Source of the DNA: Turbatrix aceti
Lineage: Eukaryota > Nematoda > Chromadorea > Rhabditida > Panagrolaimidae
Length of the DNA stretch: 64,000 nt
NCBI GenBank assembly: GCA_963969345.1
Contig: OZ017768.1
Span: 9,774,193-9,838,192 of the forward strand
Direction of reading: 5' to 3'
Shown piece after piece: positions 19,241 to 29,234 of this stretch. Position 1 is the first letter of the stretch. Every line of letters starts with the position of its first letter. The translations under genes and the position numbers were made by a program. The notes under the pieces were generated by a model. It ran no database searches. It was not told the DNA's origin and saw only the letters and a list, made by a program, of their open reading frames with translations.

Positions 19241-21047
19241 GCACTATGCGCCTTCCTGGGTGCAGCCAAAGACGCCACGAAATTCCCTTTAAGATGCCTC
19301 GAAATTTCCTTCAATAACACCTACAATCAAATGACTTTTGCTGACGTCGGAAGCAGAAAATGCGCAGGCATGTGCCGCTCGTCGTATTTCAACGATGGAA
19401 ACTTCGTGACCTACGTGCTGACTTGCGACGACCAAGCAAGGCTCTGTACGCGCACCGGCTGCTTTGATGACATCGGAACGTGGACCAAGCACTGCTGCTG
19501 CGACAATAACAACTGCGTCCACCCGAATGCTACCGACCCCGTTACGTATCCTTTAACCGACCTCAATTTCTCAGTAGCAACCGCTGCTTATCAGGTAAAC
19601 GGGGGTTTTGGTTCGTGCGTCACGTCACGATCGTCACGTTTCAGATCGATGATGCGGTTTTCACAGAAGGCAGCGGCGCGTGCGTTGAGGACAACCTTGA
19701 CAACACTGAAGATGCGTGCAAACTGTACGATTACTGGAAAAAAGAAGTGAAAGTGCTAAAGATTCTCGGCGTCCAGGAATACAGTTTTTCAATCTCATGG
19801 AATCAGGTGCTGCCCGACGGTTATCCATCTTCTAGAGACCAGACAAGCATCGACTACTACAGAAATCTCATCACAGCACTGAAAGCAGCCAACATCAAAC
19901 CGAGGGTGACACTGTTCCACTGGGATCTTCCGCAAACGCTGCAAAATCTCGGAGGCTGGCTTAGCAGAACCACAGTAACTGCCTTTGGTGATTATGCAGA
20001 GGTTATCTTTCAAGAGTTCAGCGATGTGGTTGACACATGGATCACTATCAACGAACCCGCGGTTATCACCAAATTTGCATACTGTGGCGAGCAGAGCGAC
20101 AACGATTGCGAGTGGAACTACTATCTTGTAATCAAGAACCTGCTGCTTGCGCACGCCGAGGTTGTCTCTCGCGCTCGAAAATTGGGTTTAAAGACCACCA
20201 GCTTTGGTTTAGCACTGAACGGTCCATTTTTTTACCCGAATGTTGCCACGCTGCCCACAGATGTTGAAGCCGCCGAACGAGCATTCCAGTTCCATTGGGG
20301 AGTGTTTGCTCATCCGGTGTACAGCAAGGAAGGCAATTGGCCTCAAGTTGTCATCGACAGAATCGAGTTTCTCTCCAAATACGATTTTCATCCTCGATCA
20401 AGGTGTGTTTTTTTAGGAAACCTCTGAAAAAAGTAATTTTTTTAAATTACAGGCTTCCGTCATTCACACCGGAAGAGATTGCTTTTGTGAAAGGCACTGG
20501 CGACTACATTGGAATAAACTACTACAGATCACTCTCAGTGACTAACATTCTCGATATTTTGCCCGCCAAACGAGGACACTTCTCAACCAGAGACTACGAC
20601 TCAGGCACCACTTCCATGACATTGCAACACTGGCACCCTGTCGCACCTGGCGCCTGGATCATGTACACGCCCAAAGGCCTGCGTAGGATTCTGAACAAAC
20701 TGAAATCGGAGTACGGCGACCACCCGATGTCCGTCACTGCGAACGGCGTCATGGACGCTGATGGAGAAAATTTGGATGACATCACACGGATGAAATATAT
20801 CCGCGGCCACCTCGCGGCCATTGCACAGGCAAAGTTCATCGATGGCGTCAACGTGACCGGATACACGTACTGGTCGTTGATAGACAACTCCGAGAATGAC
20901 GACTATTACAAGACCCGCTTCGGCATCTGCCATGTGGACTTTGATGATCCGGAGCAAACGCCAACGCCAAAAAGATCCTTTGGCTTCTTCAAGAGCATTA
21001 TTAAGGCCAGAACGGTGCAGGGCTTCAGCGTAAACTCGTCTTTTTAA

Positions 21048-21663
21048 AATATATAATAGATATTTGTTGTTCTTGATTTTTAATGACACGTTTGTAATTC
21101 AATTGACCATGATCAAGTAAATAAACACAAAACAAATTATTACTCGTTTTCATCGTTGCCGTGACTGTACAGCTTGATAAAGGCCCACCTTTAATCAAAA
21201 ATATGTATTTATTCTGCTGAGATTTGTCAGATGTGATCTTATGTCAGTCACAAGCAGTTCATGACTCATAATTACTCATAAGAAGCTGTTGTCATATTTA
21301 TCAATCAGCAGTTTGTGTCACAAAAAAACTGCAAATGGCAGGAACAGATTTTAATACATGACTCATTGAATAAATTACAAACAGCTGCCTTTTCTTTTTG
21401 TGATTAAGCAAGCATATTGAGGAGGAGCTGAGAAAAAAGAGTGAATAAATATGGAAGAATAGAAGAACCAATGTTTAATTCAACGCCATAAAAAAGCTAG
21501 TTTATTTCTTAAAGTTCGTTGTTTCTTGTTTTTTGAAAGAACCGTGAACGGTAATTTTCAAAAACGTTGTTATCCGTTACCTAAAAATATTATCGATGTT
21601 GGAAATACACTAATATTAATACAAAGACATTTTAGAAACATATCAAACGCCGATGCGTTGAAC
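21048..21663. other. Intergenic region
   Basis: AT-rich, no gene. Polyadenylation-like AATAAA occurs at about 21120, downstream of the GH1 gene. Several short sequences around ATGACTCAT (about 21260-21365) recur, without obvious structure. Confidence 0.45.
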
Positions 21664-23328
21664 ATGCATCAACCATCACTTCTGTTTCTTATCGGCATCG
21701 TCCAATTGTCGTCTGCTACGACACATAACGGATGCCCTGACGATACTTATAATTACAAAGAAATTAATGGAATAAAAAAATGTTACAAACAGTACCTTGA
21801 TCATGAAAAAGTTGATCGATGTAATTTTACCAATATTTGCCGTGATCTTCACAAAGATGCCATTCCTGCAACAATTTACTCAATTGAAGAACGCGAGTAC
21901 TTGAGTGAGATAAATAGATGTTACTTTATAAATATGTGCTGTTTTTTTCAGAAACAATTGTTCATAAAAATGTGGCCACCCTCATTGGCGTTTACATTCC
22001 ATGTGAACAAGAATACAACAAAGACAGCTTTGTGAATGTCGACGGCACTCCGCTTCCTGCGCCTTTGGAATTAATGAACGACATTGACCATCCGGAGTAC
22101 CATGCTATGCTGTATCACAATATAACAGACGACGTATCGCCTGCCACAAGGCAATTAAATGTGTTGTGCGCAATCACTTTAGCCCCTTCTCCCTGTCCGG
22201 ACAACACCTACTTTTACAATGAAATCAATGGAATAAAAAAATGTTACAAACAGTACAAAGCTGAAAAAAAACCTGCACGGTGTAAACTTATCGAATATTG
22301 CCGTCTTCTTCACAAAGATGCTATTCCTGCAACCATTTACTCAATTGAAGAACGCGAATACTTGAGTGAGACTATTTTAAAAACGTTTTGTATAGGTTTA
22401 TTTTTTTCAGAAACAATTGTGAATCCTAATGTGTCTACTATCATAGGGATCCACATTTCGTGTGAACAAGAATACAACAATAGTAACATTTTTGTGAATG
22501 TTGACGGCATTCCACTCCATGAGTCTATAGAAATAGAAAACAATGACGAACCTACTGAAAATATTGCGGCACTAGTAAACGATTCAACTAAAAAATTGTT
22601 GTCTGTTTCAAAGGATGAAACAAATGACGTGTTGTGCTCCATCACTTTAGCTTCTTCTCCTTGTCCTGACAAAACTTACCTCTACAAGGAAATTAATGGG
22701 ATAAAAAAATGTTACAAACAATACAAAGCTGAAAAAAAACCTGATCGGTGTCATTTTATTGACCATTGCCGTGATCTTCACCCCGATGCCATTCCTGTAA
22801 CTATTTACTCGATCCAAGAACGCCAATATTTGAGTGATATCTGTTGTTTTATAACATAAATATTAACGATAGTCACTTTTTTTAGAAACAATCGTTAATC
22901 CTGATGTTTCAACTCTCATTGGCATCTACATTCCATGTCCACAAGAATACAATAAGAAGAGATTTGTTAATGTTGACGGCACACCGCTCCTTGCATCATT
23001 GGAATTGATGAACGATATCCACCATCCTGAGTATCATGCGATGCTGTATCGCGATATAACGGATGATCTATCGCCTACTGCATCGCATTTCAAAGACGAT
23101 GTTTTGTGCGCCATCACATTACCACGTTCACCATGTCCCGATGATTCTTACGTTTACATGGGAACTAATGGTTTTGGAAAATGTTACAAAAGAGGCATCA
23201 TTGTCGGCCTGTGCACCACAATTGCCTTGCTTTGTTTGTGCTTTTTGTGGTGGCTTGGATACAGGATTTGCACGCGTCCTCGCGATGTAACGATCCGAGA
23301 ATCTTTCCACTGGATTATTATTAAATGA
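21664..23328 (+). CDS. Tandem-repeat C-type-lectin-like membrane protein
   Basis: Four exons (21664-21904, 21952-22365, 22411-22833, 22886-23328), 506 aa. Signal peptide MHQPSLLFLIGIVQLSSATT, then three tandem domains of about 138-141 residues and a fourth partial one. Each domain runs CPDxTYxYxEINGIKKCYKQY, two further cysteines, LHxDAIPxTIYSIEEREYL, an intron, then TIVxxNVxTLIGIYIPCxQEYN, FVNVDGTPL and VLCAITL. The intron sits at the same phase-1 position in every repeat, so the gene grew by duplication of an exon-intron unit. The protein ends in one transmembrane segment (about residues 465-488, IIVGLCTTIALLCLCFLWWL) and a basic tail. The donors are GTGAG, GTGAG and GTGAT. Related to 14558-15349 but otherwise unfamiliar; domain identity as CTLD-like is inference. 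Confidence 0.72.
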
Positions 23329-23776
23329 TAAAATGTTTCAAGAATTTTCACAGCAATTGTAATAAATTATGATAAAATATGTCTAATTTGTTGAATTTTG
23401 ATAAATTCAATGACGGAGTTGTGAACTTCATAAAAATGTTTTGTATAATATATGCTTTTGGGGTAAATGTTCATCAAAATAAATCAAAATAAATTAGTTT
23501 GTGTACAGTCCCGTTTTACACCCTGGTGCACACTTTTATATTTTTGAAAAAGCGTGTCATGTGTTTTAATTACGTTTTACTTATGCGTAGAACGTTGATG
23601 TCGGTTTTTAGATTATTTATTGTGACATGGATAAAAAATATCAAACATAACAACTTTTTACACTATAAATGGTATCTTTGGTTCTTGTATAATCTCGTTT
23701 CAGCCGGTGACCACGCATGTGTAAATACATGTACACACATATTTATACTATCTGACTGTTGACCAATGACTGTTGT
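23329..23776. other. Intergenic region between convergent genes
   Basis: The 3' ends of the lectin-like gene and of the srg gene at 23777 face each other here. AT-rich, nothing else recognised. Confidence 0.5.
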
Positions 23777-24906
23777 CTAATGAAGGTTACGCATTTTTGG
23801 GATTTGAGAATTGGTCTGTGTTGCGCTAACAACGCGTATAAACATTTTGTTGTTCGATGAACTTACTATTGTCGATACATTTCGAAAAAGTGGGACTTTA
23901 GTCTGCAAATGATAAAAAACCCGTAAAATTACGAAGGACAAAAACCGGCAAACCATTGCAGCTCGAAGGTGCGTACTTCCAATAAACAAAATCCATCCAG
24001 GCAAAATCATGTCCAAAAATGAGCCGTTGATTGACATGTTAAATCCGATTTCGACCACAATTGAACTGTACGGAAATCGACCCAAAAACTGAAAGTATTT
24101 TTGTTAGGATACTTGTTCCGATTCAAAAATAAATTTAGACTTTCGAACTAAACATGCAAAATTTTTCTTACCTGTCCAATAACATTTATAAATTTGCATA
24201 GAAAAATAATAAATGTACAAATAACTAAATCTCGATCACTTTTTTGAATCTTGGTACCATCCGAATTTTTTCGATGACGATACAAGGACACAATAGCGAT
24301 CAAGTTGACGACCGTCTCGTAGGCTATGAGACAGAATAACAAACTCGTCTGAACGTTACTCTGCTTTCCAATAAATGTAACATTCTGTTGTCGCCACGAA
24401 AATGACATATTAGGATTAAGCACAATGTTATAATTTGCAAACCAAACATTGGCTGTCAAAATGCATGCTATGATTGCCGAAATCAGGACGACGTATGGTT
24501 TGACTGATTCCCAGTCTATTTTTGATCTGAGGGAAAAAACCACAGCTGTGAGTCTGTTTGTCGTCAGCCAAGAATTTAAAATCATCCCCAGATCATTTGT
24601 AGCAAACGTCAGATAAATAATCAGGGATATGATGAAGTGGCTTTTTGGAAGCTTTGCCAGAATGTATTCGGTTACTGTTGCCGAAAAGAAGTAACCTGTC
24701 ATGATGAAAAACACACTGGCAAACGAATTGTTGATTGCCTGGATTGCAAATATTTGAAAAAAGAAGGATCCCAGAATGACATTCTTCTTACGGTACCTCC
24801 AGACTGTGTATACGATACATCCATACAGCATCACGGATATGAAGGTAAGTAAGATCGCAATGAACAGCTGAATATTTACAAATTCGAGAACAGAAGTGTA
24901 AGTCAT
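23777..24906 (-). CDS. Srg-type serpentine chemoreceptor
   Basis: Exons 24906-24172 (245 codons), 24088-23954 (45) and 23902-23777 (42 with TAG), 331 aa; introns phase 0. Start MTYTSVLEFVNIQLF. It has YRKKNVILGSFFFQIFAIQAINN, VTFIGKQSNVQTSLLFC, SDRDLVICTFIIFLCKFINVIGQ and the TM7 exon MSINGSFLDMILPGWILFIGSTHLR. Though 11 kb away from the 1-12644 array, it shares orientation, tail type (VSATQTNSQIPKMRN) and upstream motifs with it. It was therefore probably part of the same tandem cluster before the lectin-like and Ly6 genes came to lie between. Intact. Confidence 0.86.
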
Positions 24907-25703
24907 GTCTAATTTGTGACAGCCGTCATGTGAACTATTATATATAAATTGTTTGCCACTGTCTGTTTTTTTATTCTCTCGGGTATTGAAATCATGGTAC
25001 GTACCTGCCTAGGGCGGGACAGCCCTTCTTCACATTGGACTAATTGACGATAAAAAATTTTATGTTGTTGCGATGTTTACATGAATGGTCTTTGTAATGT
25101 TTTCAAGAACTAAAATAAAAATTGTAAATTTTTTGAACTTTTTTGAAAGCTAAAATAAAATGTCTCTTAAAAATTAAAAAAAATTTAACAAGTTTAAGTT
25201 AAAAAAAATATATGTCACTTAAAAAAGTTCAAATTCAAAAAAATTGGCACCCATTAACCGGGAACTAAATGCATAATTGGGTTTTTTTCAAAGTACTCAT
25301 AAAAATTGGTCGTTGGCACTTGAGCTTACCTGGGGGATCTCTCTCTACGATTCATAACAGTTAGTCAGAGTCTAATAAACCGTGACGCAATATTTTTGGC
25401 TACAACATTTTTTAGGTTTTTGCTCATTAAAGTTAAACATAATTGAAAACAACTTTTTTTGCTGTCTGACAAAAGGCAACAATTTTTAAACTTTATTACG
25501 AAATTTTTTATTAAAATTGTTTTTTTTATTTTATCAAGTTCTAAAAATACTGTTTTACTTTTTTTGTGATCATTTTATCGACAACAATTGCCTTTATTTC
25601 TTATAGCAGTTGATATGCTGATTTTCGTAATGACAGGTTAGCGCAAGGTGATTACTGTTCACCGTCTATGTGGCAACTCCCCTTTTTAAAACTTACATAT
25701 AAT
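24907..25703. other. Intergenic region
   Basis: Contains the srg upstream motifs (24971-24986 and 25035-25048). The remainder up to the fold-back element is AT-rich and unremarkable. Confidence 0.5.
24971..24986 (-). promoter_or_regulatory. srg proximal upstream motif
   Basis: TTATTCTCTCGGGTAT on the plus strand, 65-80 bp upstream of the ATG at 24906. The distal block TTGGACTAATTGAC is at 25035-25048. Confidence 0.5.
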
Positions 25704-25705
25704 TA

Positions 25706-27804
25706 TTTAAGACGCACTCTGCGAGCCGATTTAGGAACAAGGTGAAAGGCACGACCCCGTGTTTTTACAACCCCCAAATATTTTGTGCCAAAATTGTAGG
25801 CCACCGGGGGGGAGGAACAGAAATAAATATAAAAAAAATTCCAGAAGCCGGATTCTGGAGTTACGGCTTCTGGAAGTTTTCAACGTCAAATTTTCAACTT
25901 GCTTCAAAAACTCTGATTTTTGGTATACAGGGGTATCTTGGCACTAGAAATCGACTGGTGTATTCAGATTTTTTTTTAAACATCTGAGTTTTTTGGAATT
26001 CTTGATTTTTGCGATTTTCCGTCATTTTGCCTTACATTTTTGGCTACAGCATTTCTATTTCTCATTGGGGAGCGGTGAGGCTAAGATATTCTTGTAGAGC
26101 GTTCTTTTCTGAATCTGAGATAAAAAAGTCAGAAAAAAATGGTGACAATTTGGTGACTTCTATTTTTTTGCCCGTTACGCATTTGCGCAAAAAACGCACA
26201 CTGTTGTCGTGCGGCAACTTTCGGCGCGCTTGTGCAACCTGCTGGCAACGAAAAAGGGGGGTCTGTGGAAAAAATCGCCATTCGTTCAGTTTGAAAGCTA
26301 CATTGCTGAAAATTTCAGTACCGGAGTAGAAATAAATTCTAAGTTCAACGGTGATATCCATTTAATTCAACTTGGACAAAAAAGTTCCTAAAAGTTCAAG
26401 TTTTTGAAAAAATAGCAATTTTCGAAACTTTTTCGAACATTTAGGAACAAATAAATAAAATTTTTGAATTCTGCACAGTTTTTTACGTCTGAGGGCAGGC
26501 TTCTTCTCATAACGCTTCAAAACTCGCTCAATGGCGATTTTTTTCCCAAACCCTACTTTTTCGATCTCAATTTTCGGAAAATTGATACCAAAATGAGTGT
26601 ATGTTGCGCGAATTAATATTGTAAAGCCAAAAAATAGATAGAAATTCAGTAGTTACACTATTTTGTTGGCCGAAAAATTCCGCACAAGATGCGCTAACTC
26701 TCTTTGTTAAGCAGTGCTTCACCTTATAGCCTCAGGCGCTTATACAAGTAGGGTTCGGGGGAATCGCTACCGTATGCCCACGCGATACGGCAAGTAGCTG
26801 AAAAATTGTGTCTAGATAAAAAAGACTCCGCGCTTTCGATTAGGGATACTCACTTTTTGATCAAAGTTCTAAAAAGTTCCGAATTTTTCAAATCTTCTGA
26901 GAAGAACCGTTTTTTCGAACATTCATCGAATCGATATAAAAAAACTAAGTACGTCATTTGAAAGGAAATTTAGTTTTTAGTCCGCACTGAAATTTTGAGC
27001 TTTTTATCGGCATTTTGAAGTTATATGGATTTTTTCTTCCGAACCCTACTCGATTTCGATCAAAAATTGTCGTACAATTCTGAAAAACACATCAAAATAC
27101 TTCAAATATTATCCTAATTACTAATCTAACCCCAAAAAGTAAAAAATTAAAATTTTGGCCCCAAATTGCTTTTTTTTGCAATTAATTCGACGAGCGCGCT
27201 CGAGTAGCGAGAAGAGGAGAGCACCGCGCGCTGAACGAAAAGAAACCAGTGAGGGACCAGAGAGAGCATGATAGTCCAGACAGCCTGCGCGTCCTATGAA
27301 AACCACTGGCTGTACCATGCGCCCAATTTTTTACGCAAATGCGTAACGGGCAAAAAAATAGAAGTCACCAAATTGTCACCATTTTTTTCTGACTTTTTTA
27401 TCTCCGATTCAGAAAAGAACGCTCTACAAGAATATCTTAGCCTCACCGCTCCCCAATGAGAAATAGAAATGCTGTAGCCAAAAAGGTAAGGCAAAATGAC
27501 GGAAAATCGCAAAAATCAAGAATACCAAAAAAATCTGATGTTTAAAAAAAAATCTGAATACACCAGTCGATTTCTCGTGCCAAGATACCCCTGTATACCA
27601 AAAATCAGATTTTTTGAAGCAAGTTGAAAATTTGACGTTGAAAACTTCCAGAAGCCGTAACTCCAGAATCCGGCTTCTGGAATTTTTTTTATATTTATTT
27701 CTGTTCCTCCCCCCCGGCCACCTGCAACTTTGGCACAAAACATTTGGGGGTTGTAAAAACACGGGGTCGTCGATACTAAATCGGCTCACAGAGTGCGTCT
27801 TAAA
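25706..27804. mobile_element. Fold-back element 1 with about 480 bp terminal inverted repeats
   Basis: Left arm 25706 to about 26192 and right arm about 27328 to 27804 are near-perfect inverted copies that start TTTAAGACGCACTCTG. A TA dinucleotide borders each end (25704-25705, 27805-27806), compatible with a mariner-type TA target but too short to prove it. The 1.1 kb centre has no transposase. ORFs of 70-120 codons in the arms are mirror images of each other and therefore are not genes. A diverged piece of the arm also occurs in the transporter intron at about 44965-45110. Confidence 0.85.
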
Positions 27805-27942
27805 TAACTGTCATTTCTACAAGCAAAAAAAGCGGGGGTGACGAAAACTTATTTTTACATATTTTTTTGCAATGTTTGTTTCTTTCAAATTTTTGTTTAA
27901 CATTTACTACATTTCAGATTTTTCATTCATGCTGAAATCTAA

Positions 27943-29032
27943 ATGTCTTCACTAGGCGACATTAACCTTTTTATCGTCTTCATAATCGGCATACCTTCAC
28001 AAGTGCTCTACATTTCCATGGCCACAATAATCTTGCGTAGTCATTCTAAATCCCAATTTGGTTCTTATTTCTACCGTATCTTTGCAGCCTTGTCTATTAC
28101 AAATGTATTTGCATGGGCATTTCTAATTTTTAGCAGGTTTTTCATAGCTGCGCCCTTGACCAGTGCATTTCTATATTTTCTTCTGTCTCATAGCTTTGCA
28201 TCATCTTCATTGATTTTTTGTCACTTTTTGACCCTTCACGCCGGAATAATCCTTAATCTTTGGCTTACAATAAACAGATGTTTTGATATCCTTTTTTCCC
28301 ACAAAACCCAAATTCGGGGATGCGTTTACGGAAAACAGCTTTTTATGCTGTCAGCTTTTGTTCTCTCACTCTGGATGAATGTGCATATTTGGTACTCTGA
28401 ATACAAACTTGTTCCAACGAGCCCAGCCAACGATTACTACACTTGGACGCCACAGAAGAGTACATTCCTTGGAGAAGGTTCTCACGTACAACAAACTTTC
28501 TACTCTTGCATTATGTTTATCGAACTCGTTCTGAACATGCTTGCTCTATTTTTTCTGCACTCTCGTCAGAAAGGTGTGATACAAAATCCCAAGTCTTTGG
28601 TTCCGAGAGAAAGTCATAATTTATATTTTTGTACGCTGTGCATTTTTTTCTGCCAACTGGTTAATTTTGCAGGGCAGGTAAGTTCTTACTCGTCAATTTT
28701 TTTTAAAAAGCGTTTTGTTTTTGCAGACATTCTCGCGATCAGAATGTATTGTGCAAACTCGATGGAATACGCCATACATTGTGTTGGCGCCAAATGGCCT
28801 GTTTCTGGAGATAATTGCTCCAGCGTGGGCGGTATTTTTTGGAAGTCCAAAAATACGATACGCTTTGGTGAGCTGACTGAACCCAGGCTCCGCCTTTTTT
28901 ATAAGAACCGTATTCTTAACCCCATAAGAAGCCCTTAAATAATTGTGAAAATGGTTTTAGATCTCAATTCTTCGAACCGGTAAATTCAAAAATCACGTTA
29001 CACCTGTCATACAAATTGCAACCACATCGTAG
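27943..29032 (+). CDS. Divergent Srg-type serpentine chemoreceptor
   Basis: Exons 27943-28677 (245 codons), 28727-28867 (47) and 28961-29032 (24 with TAG), 315 aa; introns phase 0 at the same positions as in the minus-strand genes. The sequence is much more diverged: MSSLGDINLFIVFIIGIPSQVLY at the N-terminus, GSYFYRIFAALSITN in TM2, NLWLTINRC after TM3, KSTFLGEGSHVQQTF before TM5, and PAWAVFFGSPKIR in TM7 instead of PGWILFIGSSHLR. The loop before TM5 lacks the usual cysteine-poor GNIQTG block. The start lies only 136 bp from the end of fold-back element 1, so its promoter may be partly derived from or disturbed by that element. Appears intact. Confidence 0.8.
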
Positions 29033-29234
29033 CCTCTCAACTGTCACGTTCTTCAATTATGATCAGCGTTAGCCGTTACCTCCATTTATGCATTGTTGGT
29101 CATGTTTTTGTTATCAGAATAATTAAAACCAGATGATAACAAGAATGTGCTCCCCATTCCGTAAAACTAACTAGACACATTTTTATGCTCCAAGCAATGC
29201 AATAAAACAACAATAAAATTTATTTCCTGCAAAC

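Larger units (their letters stand above)
17572..21047 (+). pseudogene. Ly6 domain fused to an inactive family 1 glycosidase; start split by an LTR element
   Basis: The start codon ATG-GCAC (17572-17578) is separated from its continuation at 19241 by a 1662 bp insertion. Exons after that: 19241-19594, 19645-20402 and 20453-21047 (TAA), with introns phase 0 and phase 2. The first exon gives the rest of a signal peptide (ALCAFLGAA), then a Ly6 domain ending CCCDNNNCVHPN, and runs directly into the GH1 start block NFSVATAAYQ. GH1 landmarks follow: FSISWNQVLPDGY, FHWDLPQTLQNLGGWLSR, the acid/base motif TINEP (Glu codon 20053-20055), GTGDYIGINYY and GYTYWSLIDN. The nucleophile motif, normally TENG, is TANG (GCG at 20739-20741), so classical retaining hydrolysis should not occur, as in Klotho-type binding domains. 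No in-frame ATG is present in the inserted DNA after its last stop; the first is at 19331, past the signal peptide. Probably silenced in this haplotype, although all later exons are open. Confidence 0.8.

Noticed and set aside
17682..19320. Multiple Arg/Pro-rich ORFs of 60-175 codons
   Set aside because: Produced by GC-rich composition in the LTR-type element; they overlap in up to five frames and repeat exactly between the two bodies.
25742..27789. ORFs of 60-121 codons repeated on both strands
   Set aside because: They are located in the inverted arms of fold-back element 1 and lack any domain.
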